DNA of 64,000 nt, from NCBI GenBank assembly GCA_902761635.1, contig CACWLG010000007.1, positions 1 to 64,000 of the forward strand. Reading direction: 5' to 3'. The position numbers and the translations under genes are program-made. Each line of letters begins with the position of its first letter. Position 1 is the stretch's first letter. The notes under the pieces were generated by a model. It was not told the origin of the DNA. It saw only the letters and a program-made list of their open reading frames with translations, and did no database searches. Origin of the DNA: Oscillospiraceae bacterium. Its GTDB lineage: Bacteria; Bacillota; Clostridia; Oscillospirales; Oscillospiraceae. Below, piece after piece: positions 42,183 to 51,319 of the stretch.

Positions 42183-43196
42183 ATGATCGACAAAAGCATC
42201 GAAGTCGAACGCATGGAGCATGTCATCAGTGTGTTCGGCTCCTTTGACCAGAATCTGCGCATCATCGAAAACGAGCTGAGCGTCAAGGTGCTCGACCGGG
42301 ACAACATGATCCATATCTGCGGCGAGGCGGAAAACGTCATGCTGGCGGAGAAGGCCATCAACGGCCTGCTGACCCTGGCCGCCAAGGGGGAGAACATCGA
42401 CGCGCAGAACGTGCGCTACATCCTCAAGCTCGTCTCCGAGGGGAAGGAGACCAAGATCAATGAGCTCGCGGGCGACGTGATCTGCATCACCGCCAAGGGC
42501 AAGCCCATCAAGCCCAAGACCCTCGGCCAGAAGACCTACTGCGAGGCCATCCAGAACAACACCATCACCCTCGGCATCGGCCCCGCCGGCACCGGCAAGA
42601 CCTATCTCGCCGTGGCGGCGGCGGTGGCGGCCTTCCGGGCGGAGGAGGTCAACCGCATCATCCTGACCCGCCCCGCGGTCGAGGCGGGCGAGCGCCTGGG
42701 CTTTCTGCCCGGCGATCTGCAGAGCAAGGTGGACCCCTATCTGCGGCCTTTGTACGACGCGCTCTTTGATATGCTGGGGGCCGACACCTACCAGAAATAC
42801 CTCGAGCGCGGGAATATCGAGGTCGCGCCCCTGGCCTACATGCGCGGGCGCACCCTCGACGACAGCTTCATCATTCTTGACGAGGCGCAGAACACCTCGC
42901 GCGAGCAGATGAAGATGTTCCTGACCCGCATCGGCTTCGGCTCCAAGGTGGTCATCACCGGCGACATTACCCAGATCGACCTGCCCGAGGACAAGACCAG
43001 CGGCCTCAAGGTCGCCATGCGCGTGCTTGAGGGGATCGACGACATCGCCATCTGCACGCTCACAGGCTCGGACGTGGTGCGCCACCGCCTCGTGCAGAAG
43101 ATCATCGAGGCCTACGAGGTCTACGACAAGAAAAATCCTTCGGAGGAAAAGCCCGCGAAGAAGCAGCCGCCGAAGCGCGTGTACAGGAGAGGATAG
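42183..43196 (+). CDS. PhoH-like ATPase
   Basis: 337 residues. An N-terminal KH-like region (about 1-95) is followed by the PhoH domain with Walker A GPAGTGKTYLAVA near residue 137 and Walker B FIILDEAQNTSREQMKMFLTRIG. RPAVEAGERLGFLPGD is a further signature. The family is an RNA-associated ATPase that is almost always next to ybeY, as here (3 bases downstream), and is thought to help rRNA or RNA metabolism. The basic C-terminus (KKQPPKRVYRRG) may contact RNA. Confidence 0.93.
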   Translation: MIDKSIEVERMEHVISVFGSFDQNLRIIENELSVKVLDRDNMIHICGEAENVMLAEKAINGLLTLAAKGENIDAQNVRYILKLVSEGKETKINELAGDVICITAKGKPIKPKTLGQKTYCEAIQNNTITLGIGPAGTGKTYLAVAAAVAAFRAEEVNRIILTRPAVEAGERLGFLPGDLQSKVDPYLRPLYDALFDMLGADTYQKYLERGNIEVAPLAYMRGRTLDDSFIILDEAQNTSREQMKMFLTRIGFGSKVVITGDITQIDLPEDKTSGLKVAMRVLEGIDDIAICTLTGSDVVRHRLVQKIIEAYEVYDKKNPSEEKPAKKQPPKRVYRRG

Positions 43197-43199
43197 ACC

Positions 43200-43679
43200 A
43201 TGGAACATGAGGTGAGCATTTCCCGGGAGAAAACCGGCCTCGGCCACCGTGAGGCGGCGGGGCTTATCAAAAAAGCCATCCGCAGAGCCCTGGACGCGGA
43301 GGGCATCGACCGGCCCTGCATCGTCAATGTTATGTTAACCGACGACGAGGGCATCCATGCGGTCAACAGAGAGTTTCGCCAGGTGGACCGCGCGACCGAC
43401 GTGCTGAGCTTTCCGTTCAACGAGCTCACGCCCGGCGCGTTTGACCCCGACGCATGCGAGCGCGATCTCGATACCGGTGCGCTGCTGCTGGGGGACATGA
43501 TGATCTCCCTTGAGCGCTGCGCGGCCCAGGGGGAGGAGTTCGGCCACGGCTTCGGCCGTGAGATCCAGTACCTCACGGTCCACTCGGTCCTGCACCTTCT
43601 GGGCTACGACCATGTGGACGAGGGCGAGATGAAAGCCCAGATGCGCGCCCGCGAAAAAGCCATCATGGGGGATGAATAA
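43200..43679 (+). CDS. ybeY: Endoribonuclease YbeY (rRNA maturation factor)
   Basis: 159 residues. The zinc site HSVLHLLGYDHVDEGE provides the three His ligands, and NREFRQVDRATDVLSFPFNE is the upstream family block. Single-strand endoribonuclease acting in 16S rRNA 3' processing and ribosome quality control. Start at 43200 lies 3 bases after the phoH stop. In many Firmicutes a dgkA and cdd gene lie between ybeY and era; here a short palindrome does. Confidence 0.95.
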   Translation: MEHEVSISREKTGLGHREAAGLIKKAIRRALDAEGIDRPCIVNVMLTDDEGIHAVNREFRQVDRATDVLSFPFNELTPGAFDPDACERDLDTGALLLGDMMISLERCAAQGEEFGHGFGREIQYLTVHSVLHLLGYDHVDEGEMKAQMRAREKAIMGDE

Positions 43680-43680
43680 C

Positions 43681-43704
43681 ACCTCCCCCTCAAGGGGAAG
43701 CCAA
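43681..43704. repeat. Short CCTCCCCCTCAAGGGG-type palindrome
   Basis: CTCCCCCTCAAGGGGAAG between ybeY and era is a small inverted repeat (CCCCTC/AAGGGG type). It is similar to the one at about 15131-15155, and probably a dispersed intergenic repeat. Confidence 0.4.
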
Positions 43705-43729
43705 TTATGTTTTACAGGGAGAATAACCT

Positions 43730-44617
43730 ATGACAAAATCAGCCATGATTACGATCTGCGGCAGGCCCAACGCGGGCAAGTCGACCCTGACCAACGCCCT
43801 CGTGGGGGAGAAGGTGGCCATCGTTTCGCCCAAGCCCCAGACCACGCGCAGCCGCATCACCGCCATTGTCGAGCGGGGGGACACGCAGTTCGTCCTGCTG
43901 GACACCCCGGGCTTTCACAAGCCGCGCACCCGCCTCGGCGACTATATGGTGAACGTGGTGAAGGAGAGCGTGGCGGACGTGGACTGCGTGCTGCTGATGG
44001 TGGAGCCGGTGGCCGCCGTCGGGCCCCAGGAGGAGGCGCTCATCGCTCGCATCCGGGAGTCCGGCGCGCCCGCGATCCTGCTCATCAACAAGATCGACAC
44101 CGTGGACAAGACACGGCTTCTGGAGGTCATGGCCGCCTACAGCGCGGCGTATGACTTCGACGCCATCCTGCCCGTCTCCGCCAAAACCGGCGAGGGCCTG
44201 GAGGAGCTTTTGACGGAGCTTGACAAGTACGCCGTCGAGGGGCCGCACCTGTTCCCGGACGATATGATCACCGACCAGCCCGAGCGGCAGATCTGCGCGG
44301 AGCTGGTGCGCGAGAAGCTCCTCAGGTGCCTTGACAAGGAGATCCCCCACGGCACCGCCATCGAGGTCACCAAATTTTCCGAGCGCGAAAACGGCCTGAT
44401 CGACATGGAGGTCACCATCTTCTGCGAGAAGGAGAGCCACAAGGGCATCATCATCGGCAAGAAGGGCGCCATGCTCAAGAAGATCGGGGAGCTTGCCCGC
44501 CATGACATCGAGGACTTCATGGGCACAAAGGTCAATCTCCAGACCTGGGTCAAGGTCAAGGAGAACTGGCGCGACTCCATGGCGAGCCTCAGAAACTTCG
44601 GCTTCACCGAACAGTAA
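43730..44617 (+). CDS. era: GTPase Era
   Basis: 295 residues. The G1 loop is GRPNAGKST, G2 TTRSR, G3 DTPGF, G4 NKID and G5 SAKTG. The C-terminal KH domain has GIIIGKKGAMLKKIGELAR and binds the 3' end of 16S rRNA. Essential 30S assembly factor, peripheral to the membrane. The start follows AGGGAG. Its order after ybeY and before yqzL-recO is typical of Firmicutes. Confidence 0.97.
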   Translation: MTKSAMITICGRPNAGKSTLTNALVGEKVAIVSPKPQTTRSRITAIVERGDTQFVLLDTPGFHKPRTRLGDYMVNVVKESVADVDCVLLMVEPVAAVGPQEEALIARIRESGAPAILLINKIDTVDKTRLLEVMAAYSAAYDFDAILPVSAKTGEGLEELLTELDKYAVEGPHLFPDDMITDQPERQICAELVREKLLRCLDKEIPHGTAIEVTKFSERENGLIDMEVTIFCEKESHKGIIIGKKGAMLKKIGELARHDIEDFMGTKVNLQTWVKVKENWRDSMASLRNFGFTEQ

Positions 44618-44671
44618 TTTCCAGCATTTCGCCCGGCGCCGCCTCGCATACTAAAAACGAGGTGATGAGAC

Positions 44672-44803
44672 ATGTACATGCGCGCGGAAGCGATGTGGAA
44701 AGCCTTCGCCGACACCGGCGATCCCCTGTGCTATCTGCTGTATAAGGCGATGGGCACAGTGAAAGCAGAAAAGGAAGAAACCCGCGGCAGCGCTGCGGGC
44801 TGA
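44672..44803 (+). CDS. yqzL: YqzL-family small protein
   Basis: 43 residues: it starts MYMRAEAMWKAFADTGDPL, contains CYLLYKAM, and ends in a charged tail. The pattern W-K-x-F-x-x-T-G-x-x-x-x-YLLYK is that of YqzL, a tiny protein encoded between era and recO in Bacillus, exactly the position here. AGGTGATGAG lies upstream of the ATG at 44672. Function unknown in the family. Confidence 0.85.
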   Translation: MYMRAEAMWKAFADTGDPLCYLLYKAMGTVKAEKEETRGSAAG

Positions 44804-44821
44804 GACGGGAACGGTACATAG

Positions 44822-45610
44822 ATGTTTAAGACCCTGAACGCACTGGTGCTGCGGGAGGTACGCTACAAGGAGGCCGACCGCATCCTGACCCTTCTGACGG
44901 ATACGGAGGGGAAGATCACCGCCAGGGCCCGCGGGGCCCTGCGCAAAAGCAGCCGCATCGCCGCCGCGACCCAGCAGCTCACCTGGTCGGAGATGACCCT
45001 GTTCGAAAACCGGGGCCGCTGGACGGTGAACGAGGCCGTGGTGAAGGAGGGCTTCGACGGCCTTCGCGGCGATATGGAAAAGCTCGCCCTCGGGGCCTAT
45101 CTCGCCGAGTGCATCGAGGCGCTCAGCGTCGAGGACCAGCCGGAGCCGGAGCTTTTGCAGCTCGGGCTCAACTGCCTGTACGCCCTGAGCCGGGAGCTGT
45201 ATCCCCCGGAGAAGATCAAGGCGGCCTTTGAGATCCGCAGCATGTGCCTGTCCGGCTACACGCCGGAGCTCCAAGTCTGTGCCGTCTGCGGGCGGGAGCC
45301 TGTGCGCCCGGATCTGAGCATTGATTACGGCCGCGTCTGCTGCCGGGACTGCGAGGGGCTGGGGGAGCGGGTCGAGCTCGGAAACGCGGCCTGGGCCGCC
45401 ATGCGCTATCTCGCCTCGGCCCCGGCAAAGCAGCTTCTGTCCTTTACGCTCCCCGAGGAGGAGCTGCGCCGCCTTGCCCGCGCGTCGGAGCGCTATCTCC
45501 TGGCCCGCACGGAGCGCGGCTTTTCCACCCTGGATTACTGGAAGAAAATCCGAAACTACCGGCCCCCGCGCCATAAAAACCAAGGGAGAGACACAAATGA
45601 GCTTTTTTGA
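44822..45610 (+). CDS. recO: DNA repair protein RecO
   Basis: 262 residues. An N-terminal OB fold (LNALVLREVRYKEADRILTLLT) is followed by a helical domain with a zinc finger CAVCGREP...CCRDC near residues 158-180. Helps RecR load RecA on SSB-coated DNA. Its 3' end overlaps mutS2 by 14 bases, so the two are probably translated together. Confidence 0.95.
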   Translation: MFKTLNALVLREVRYKEADRILTLLTDTEGKITARARGALRKSSRIAAATQQLTWSEMTLFENRGRWTVNEAVVKEGFDGLRGDMEKLALGAYLAECIEALSVEDQPEPELLQLGLNCLYALSRELYPPEKIKAAFEIRSMCLSGYTPELQVCAVCGREPVRPDLSIDYGRVCCRDCEGLGERVELGNAAWAAMRYLASAPAKQLLSFTLPEEELRRLARASERYLLARTERGFSTLDYWKKIRNYRPPRHKNQGRDTNELF

Positions 45611-47972
45611 AAAATCCCTGACCACGCTGGAGCTTCCGACGGTTCTGACCATGCTCGCTGCCGAGGCGGTGAGCGAGCCGGCCAAGGAGCTCGCGCTGAA
45701 GCTCACGCCCTCCGTATCGGAGGGGGAGGTGCAGCACCGCCTGGATGAGACCACGGCGGCCAAAGCCATGATGGTCGTGCGCGGCAGCCCCTCCTTCTAC
45801 GGGGTGCGGGATGTGCGCTCGTCGCTGGCCCGCGCCGATCTCGGCGGGGCGCTCAATACCCGTGAGCTGCTGGAGATCGCCCACGTCCTGCAGTGTGCCC
45901 GCCTGGTGCGCGGCTACCTTGCCGACGACAGCGTGGGCAAGACGCCCATCGACTATCTCTTCAGCGCCCTGCACGCCAACCGCTTTTTGGAGGAGAAGAT
46001 CACCGGCTCCATCGTCGGGGAGGATGAGATCGCGGACGCGGCATCAAATGAGCTTGCCAACATCCGCCGGCAGATGCGCGCGGCGGCGGCGCGGGCGCGG
46101 GACGCCCTGCAGAAGATCATCTCCTCCCCGAGCTATGCCAAGGTCCTGCAGGAGCCCATCATCACCCAGCGCTCCGACCGCTATGTGGTCCCGGTGAAGG
46201 CCGAGCACAAGGGCGCCATCAACGGCCTCGTGCACGACATTTCCGCCTCCGGCGCGACGATCTTTGTCGAGCCGATGGCCGCCGTCAAGGCCAACAACGA
46301 GCTGAGGGAGCTTGCCGCGAAGGAGCGGGCGGAGATCGACCGGATCCTCGCCGAGCTCTCCGCCGACTGCGCCGGGCACCGCGACGGCATCAACGCCGAC
46401 TATGAGATTCTCGTGCAGCTTGACCTCATTTTTGCCAAGGCCAAGCTCTCCTATAAGCTAAACTGCGAGCCCGCCGCCATGGAGGGCCGGGGCATCATCC
46501 TGCGCAAGGCGCGCCATCCGCTCCTCGACCAGGCAAAGGCCGTGCCCATCGACGTGGAGCTTGGCGACAGCTTTGATACCCTCGTCATCACCGGCCCGAA
46601 CACCGGCGGCAAGACCGTCTCCATCAAGACCATCGGCCTGCTCGCCGCCATGCATCAGTGCGGCCTGCACATCCCCGCCGCCGACGGGAGCAATCTGCCG
46701 GTCTTCACCCACATCCTCGCCGACATCGGCGACGAGCAGAGCATCGAGCAGAGTCTTTCCACCTTCTCGGCGCATATGAGTAATATTGTCAGCATCATCG
46801 GCGAGTGCGACGAGCGCTCTCTTGTCCTCTTCGACGAGCTCGGCGCCGGCACAGACCCCACCGAGGGCGCGGCCCTTGCCATCGCGGTCATCGAGCATGT
46901 GCGCCGCCGGGGCGCGGTCATCGCCGCCACCACCCACTATGCCGAGCTCAAGGTCTACGCCACCAACGAGCCGGGCGTGCAGAACGCCTCCTGTGAGTTT
47001 GACGTGGAGACCCTGCGCCCCACCTACCGCCTGCTCGTGGGCATCCCCGGCAAGTCCAACGCCTTCGCCATCTCCCGGCGCCTGGGGCTGGGGGATGAGA
47101 TCATCGAGGACGCGAAAAACCGCGTGAGCTCCGAGAGCCAGACCTTCGAGCTGACCATCGAAAAGCTGGAGCAGACAAGGCTTCTGCTGGAGAAGGACCG
47201 GGAGGAGACGGCGAAAAAGCTCCGCGAGGCGCAGGAGAACGCGAAGAAGTCCAACATGCTGCGCGCAGAGCTCGAGGTCAGGCTCGACAAGGCGGACATC
47301 AAGTCCCGCCGCGAGGCCGAGCGCATCCTGGCCGACGCCCGCGCGACAGCCGAGGAGGTCTTCCGGGAGCTCGACGAGATGCGCAAAATGGCCGATCAGG
47401 ACGAGGACGCAAGCCGCGTAAACGAGGCAAGGGCACAGCTGCGCCGCCAGCTCAACCTCTCCCAGGAGTCGCTGCAGCGCGAGCTTCACCCCGAGGCGCA
47501 GAACCAGGTCTCCGCCCGCCCGGTGCAGGTGGGGGACACGGTGCAGATCAAGTCCATGGGCGTGAAGGCGACGGTGCTCTCCAAATCCGCCGACGGCACC
47601 CTGGCACTCCGGGCCGGGATCATGAACGTGAGCGCCCGGGAGGACGAGGTGCTGCTCCTGGAGAACGAGCAGGCGCCCAAGCCGAAGAGTACATCCAGGG
47701 GCGGCGGGGAGAAGATGCACAGCATGTCCATCGCCCCCGAGCTCGATATCCGCGGCATGGAGGCCCTGGAGGGGGTGCTTGCGGCCGAGCGCTATCTTGA
47801 CAGCGCGGTGATGGCAAAGCTCAAGACCGTGACCATCATCCACGGCAAGGGCACCGGCGCCCTGCGCGCGGCCGTGCAGCAGATGCTGAAGAAAAACAAA
47901 TTTGTCAAGTCCTTCCGTCTGGGCCGTTACGGCGAGGGCGAGAGCGGCGTGACCGTGGTCGAACTGAAATAA
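45597..47972 (+). CDS. mutS2: Endonuclease MutS2
   Basis: 791 residues from the ATG at 45597 (MSFFEKSLTTLELPTVL) with AAGGGAGAG upstream; the open frame extends further 5' inside recO but is not coding there. It has the MutS core/clamp, Walker A GPNTGGKTVSIKT near residue 335, Walker B LVLFDELGAGTDPTEGAAL, and a coiled region. The C-terminal Smr nuclease domain reads LDIRGMEALEGV with HGKGTGALR. In Firmicutes MutS2 is reported to suppress recombination and to rescue collided ribosomes. Confidence 0.95.
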   Translation: MSFFEKSLTTLELPTVLTMLAAEAVSEPAKELALKLTPSVSEGEVQHRLDETTAAKAMMVVRGSPSFYGVRDVRSSLARADLGGALNTRELLEIAHVLQCARLVRGYLADDSVGKTPIDYLFSALHANRFLEEKITGSIVGEDEIADAASNELANIRRQMRAAAARARDALQKIISSPSYAKVLQEPIITQRSDRYVVPVKAEHKGAINGLVHDISASGATIFVEPMAAVKANNELRELAAKERAEIDRILAELSADCAGHRDGINADYEILVQLDLIFAKAKLSYKLNCEPAAMEGRGIILRKARHPLLDQAKAVPIDVELGDSFDTLVITGPNTGGKTVSIKTIGLLAAMHQCGLHIPAADGSNLPVFTHILADIGDEQSIEQSLSTFSAHMSNIVSIIGECDERSLVLFDELGAGTDPTEGAALAIAVIEHVRRRGAVIAATTHYAELKVYATNEPGVQNASCEFDVETLRPTYRLLVGIPGKSNAFAISRRLGLGDEIIEDAKNRVSSESQTFELTIEKLEQTRLLLEKDREETAKKLREAQENAKKSNMLRAELEVRLDKADIKSRREAERILADARATAEEVFRELDEMRKMADQDEDASRVNEARAQLRRQLNLSQESLQRELHPEAQNQVSARPVQVGDTVQIKSMGVKATVLSKSADGTLALRAGIMNVSAREDEVLLLENEQAPKPKSTSRGGGEKMHSMSIAPELDIRGMEALEGVLAAERYLDSAVMAKLKTVTIIHGKGTGALRAAVQQMLKKNKFVKSFRLGRYGEGESGVTVVELK

Positions 47973-48028
47973 AACGCCAATTCCTAAGGAAAAAGAAATG
48001 TATAAAATCACGAAACAGTCGAAAGCTG

Positions 48029-48057
48029 TTGACGATTGCACGAAAATTTGTTAAAGT
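48029..48057 (+). promoter_or_regulatory. Promoter of ptsH
   Basis: TTGACG (48029-48034), a 17-base spacer and TAAAGT (48052-48057). It lies 43 bases upstream of the start, in an AT-rich gap. Confidence 0.7.
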
Positions 48058-48099
48058 GAAGGCACAGTTTCCAATATGGATTAGTAAGGGGTGGCGACT

Positions 48100-48363
48100 A
48101 TGATAACCAAAGAAGTAGTCATTAACAATCAGGTCGGCCTGCATGCCAGACCCGCAACCTTCTTCATTCAGAAGGCCAACGAGTTCAAGAGCAGCATCTG
48201 GGTTGAGAAAGAAGAGAGACGTGTGAATGCCAAGAGCCTGCTGGGTGTGCTTTCCCTCGGTATCGTGAAGGGCACTGCCATCACGATCATTGCCGACGGT
48301 TCCGACGAGGAAGAAGCGATCGCAACGCTCTCCGCACTGATCGACTCTGACTTCTCTGAGTAA
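48100..48363 (+). CDS. ptsH: Phosphocarrier protein HPr
   Basis: 87 residues from the ATG at 48100. His15 in GLHARPA is the PEP-dependent phosphorylation site. Ser46 in NAKSLLGVLSLG is the HPr-kinase site used for catabolite repression in Firmicutes, so this copy can serve both PTS transfer and CcpA signalling. It stands alone without ptsI, with its own promoter and a strong terminator at 48378. Monocistronic HPr genes are common in Clostridia. Confidence 0.95.
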   Translation: MITKEVVINNQVGLHARPATFFIQKANEFKSSIWVEKEERRVNAKSLLGVLSLGIVKGTAITIIADGSDEEEAIATLSALIDSDFSE

Positions 48364-48377
48364 TCGTGGATTATGGC

Positions 48378-48412
48378 AGAGGCGTGTGTCCGATGACACA
48401 CGCCTCTTTTTT
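48378..48412 (+). terminator. Rho-independent terminator of ptsH
   Basis: A 13-bp perfect stem (AGAGGCGTGTGTC and complement) with a CGAT loop followed by six T, 15 bases after the stop. Confidence 0.93.
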
Positions 48413-48426
48413 AGGGAAACGGTACG

Positions 48427-48503
48427 CGCAGGGGCGGACGACCTCATCGGCCCGAATCCGAAAAAAACGGCAGGACGGTTCGATCAGGGGATCGACCCCT
48501 GCG
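48427..48503. repeat. GTAGGGG-type palindromic repeat (CGCAGGGG variant)
   Basis: Outer ends are CGCAGGGG and CCCCTGCG. The right arm is the palindrome TTCGATC/GATCGA around AGGG. The left arm (GGCGGACGACCTCATCGGCCC) is decayed. It lies between the ptsH terminator and the EamA gene. Confidence 0.7.
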
Positions 48504-48549
48504 GGGCTGTGTTTTATACCGTTCCCCGCTTTCGGAAGGTGTTGACCCC

Positions 48550-49392
48550 ATGACCAAAGAACGCATTGCGACCCTGCAGATGCTCCTGTGCGCGACGCTG
48601 TGGAGCATTGCGGGCATCCTCTTCAAGCTCATCCCCTGGAACGGCTTTGCCGTGGCGGGTATGAGAAGCCTCATCGCGGGCATAACCATCTATGTGTGCA
48701 TGCGCCTGATGGGGCAGCGATACATCCTGAACAGGAAGACCCTCCTTGCGGGCGTTTTCTCCGGCTGTACCTATCTCTGCTTCACGGTGGCAAACAAGCT
48801 TACCACCTCCGCAAACGCCATCGTGCTGCAGTTCACCTCGCCCATCTTCATCATCATCTACTCGGCCCTCTTCTTCGGCAGGCAGCCGCGCAGGCAGGAT
48901 ATCGCCGTGGTGCTGGCAACGCTGTTCGGCATTTCGCTCTTTTTCTTCGACCAGCTCAAGCCCGGCTATCTCACGGGCAACTTTGTCGCCATCGCGGCGG
49001 GCATGTTCATGGCGGGCATGTATGTCGCGGTCGGGGAGATCGAAGAGGCGGAGCGCTTCTCCGGCATTTTGAACGGCCAGGCCCTGACCTTCCTCGTGGG
49101 CTTTCCCTTCTTCCTTGCGACAAAGCCGCCCATCACGCCGACGGCGCTCACCGCGCTTGTGATCCTCGGCGTCTTTCAGCTCGGCCTTTCCTATGTCCTG
49201 TACGTCAAGGCCAGCAAATACTGCCCGCCGCTGGCATGCAGCCTGCTCGGCGCGGTGGAGCCGCTTTTGAACCCGGTGTGGGTCTTCCTCTTCAACGGGG
49301 AAAAGCCCGGCGTCTTCGCCCTGCTCGGCGCGGCGGTGGTCATCAGCTCCATCACCGTCTGGAGCGTCTGCGGCCAGAAGAAGGCGGCGTGA
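48550..49392 (+). CDS. EamA-family (DMT) transporter
   Basis: 280 residues with about ten hydrophobic segments in two EamA repeats (WSIAGILFKLIPWNGFAVAGMRS in the first, SLLGAVEPLLNPVWVFLFNGEKP in the second). The family exports amino acids or other small metabolites; substrate not predictable. The start at 48550 is preceded by GGAAGGTG. It appears to be a single gene. Confidence 0.9.
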   Translation: MTKERIATLQMLLCATLWSIAGILFKLIPWNGFAVAGMRSLIAGITIYVCMRLMGQRYILNRKTLLAGVFSGCTYLCFTVANKLTTSANAIVLQFTSPIFIIIYSALFFGRQPRRQDIAVVLATLFGISLFFFDQLKPGYLTGNFVAIAAGMFMAGMYVAVGEIEEAERFSGILNGQALTFLVGFPFFLATKPPITPTALTALVILGVFQLGLSYVLYVKASKYCPPLACSLLGAVEPLLNPVWVFLFNGEKPGVFALLGAAVVISSITVWSVCGQKKAA

Positions 49393-49456
49393 CGAAACAA
49401 CAGGGGCAGTGCCGCAGCCGCATTGTGCGGTGCTGCCCGGGCTTTACGAGGAAACC

Positions 49457-51319
49457 ATGTCCAATCCCGTACTTGACAATTTAAGCGACAAGGCCAACCG
49501 ACTGCCGCTGCTGCCGGGCGTGTACATCATGCTCGACGGGCAGGGGCAGGTCATCTATGTGGGCAAGGCCAAGAAGCTCAAAAACCGCGTCTCCAGCTAC
49601 TTCCACGGGGAGCACCTGCCCAAGGTCGCCGCCATGGTGGACAAGGTGCGCGACTTCAACGTCATCGTCGCCGGCAGCGAGTTTGAAGCGCTGGTGCTGG
49701 AAAACTCCCTCATCAAGCGCCACAAGCCCCACTACAACATCCTCCTGAAGGACGACAAGGGCTATCCCTTCATCCGCCTGGATCTGCGGGAGGAGTATCC
49801 GTCCATGAGCATCCAGAGCCGGGCGGGCAAGGACGGGGCAAAATACTTCGGCCCCTTCGGCGGGCGCAGCCAGACCCGGGAGATCATCGCCACCGTGTCG
49901 AAGGCCCTGCTGCTGCCGGACTGCTCGCGCAGATTCCCCCGGGACATCGGGAAGGAGCGGCCCTGCCTCAACTACCACATGGGCGCCTGCGCGGGCTGGT
50001 GCCTGCGGGACAGCGACGCGGAGGACTACCGGCGGCGCATGCTGCAGGCGTCCCTGATCCTCGACGGCAAGAGCGGGGAGCTGATCGAAGAGCTTCGCGC
50101 CCAGATGGAGCAGGCGGCGGAGGAGCTGCGCTTTGAGCGGGCGGCAGAGCTGCGGGACAGGCTGCGCGCCGTGGAGGGCCTTGCCAATAAACAGCGCGTC
50201 ATCGCCACCGCCTTTGCCGACACCGACGCTGTCGGCTTCTGCCGGGGCGCGAGGAGCTGCTTTACCGTCCTGCATTTCGTGGACGGCAATCTCGTCGGCA
50301 AGGACACCGAGATGATGGACGAGCCGCTGGAGGAGGACAGCGAGGCCCTCTCCGGCCTTGTGCGCCAGTACTATACGGCCCACCGGGGCGGCTGGCCCAA
50401 GTCCATCCTGCTGCCCGTGGAGATCGAAGACACCGCCGATCTTGAGGAGCTTTTGAGCCAGACCTCCGGCCGGCGCATCTATATCGAGACTCCGAAGCGC
50501 GGCGAGCGTATGCGCCTCATTGAGAGCGCGGCCCTCAACGCCCGCGAGGAGATCCAGCGGCGCACGACCCTTGCCCAGCGCCGCAGCAAAACGCTCGAGT
50601 GGCTGCAGAAGGCCCTGGAGCTTGAGACCTTCCCCCGGCGCATCGAGGCCTTTGATATCTCGAACCTCGGCGCGACCGGCATCGTCGCGGGCATGACCGT
50701 GCATGTCGACGGCAAGCCCCTCAGGCGCGACTACCGGAGGTTCCGCGTGCGCGATCTCGAGGGCCCGGACGACTACGCCAGCATGCACCAGGTGGTGTAC
50801 CGCCGCTTTGCCAGGGCGAAGGACGGGGACGAAAAGTTTGCGGAGCTTCCGGACCTGCTGCTCATCGACGGCGGCGATACCCATGCCGCCACGGCGGAGC
50901 AGGCCCTTGCGGAGCTCGGGATCTCCGTCCCGGTCTTCGGCATGGTCAAGGACGACCGCCACCGCACCCGGGCCCTCATCCGCTCGGACGGGCGGGAGAT
51001 CGGCATCAAGGGCAGCCAGGCCGTCTTCTCCCTCATCGGCTCCATTCAGGAGGAGACGCACCGCTACGCCATCGAATACCAGCGCTCGCTGCGCAGCGAG
51101 GGCTTTGCCTCCCGCCTCGACGCGATCCCCGGCGTGGGGGAGAAGCGGCGGGCGGACCTCATCAAGAGCTTCAAATCCCTCAAGGCCATCCGGGAGGCGA
51201 GCGTGGAACAGCTTGCGCTTGTCGTCCCGAAGAACACCGCGAGGGCCGTTTACGATTACTTCCATAAGGAGGATGCGGAATGCGCGTCATCACCGGCAGC
51301 GCCAGAGGAAGAAAACTGA
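49457..51319 (+). CDS. uvrC: Excinuclease ABC subunit C
   Basis: 620 residues from the ATG at 49457 (MSNPVLDNLSDKANRLPLLPGVYIM). Nucleotide excision repair nuclease. The N-terminal GIY-YIG domain is GVYIMLDGQGQVIYVGKAKKLKNR, the UVR motif that binds UvrB is EELRFERAAELRDRLR, the RNase-H-like nuclease region contains DISNLGATG and LLIDGG, and the C-terminal HhH is AIPGVGEKRRADLIKSF. The 3' end overlaps rsmD by 40 bases. Confidence 0.96.
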   Translation: MSNPVLDNLSDKANRLPLLPGVYIMLDGQGQVIYVGKAKKLKNRVSSYFHGEHLPKVAAMVDKVRDFNVIVAGSEFEALVLENSLIKRHKPHYNILLKDDKGYPFIRLDLREEYPSMSIQSRAGKDGAKYFGPFGGRSQTREIIATVSKALLLPDCSRRFPRDIGKERPCLNYHMGACAGWCLRDSDAEDYRRRMLQASLILDGKSGELIEELRAQMEQAAEELRFERAAELRDRLRAVEGLANKQRVIATAFADTDAVGFCRGARSCFTVLHFVDGNLVGKDTEMMDEPLEEDSEALSGLVRQYYTAHRGGWPKSILLPVEIEDTADLEELLSQTSGRRIYIETPKRGERMRLIESAALNAREEIQRRTTLAQRRSKTLEWLQKALELETFPRRIEAFDISNLGATGIVAGMTVHVDGKPLRRDYRRFRVRDLEGPDDYASMHQVVYRRFARAKDGDEKFAELPDLLLIDGGDTHAATAEQALAELGISVPVFGMVKDDRHRTRALIRSDGREIGIKGSQAVFSLIGSIQEETHRYAIEYQRSLRSEGFASRLDAIPGVGEKRRADLIKSFKSLKAIREASVEQLALVVPKNTARAVYDYFHKEDAECASSPAAPEEEN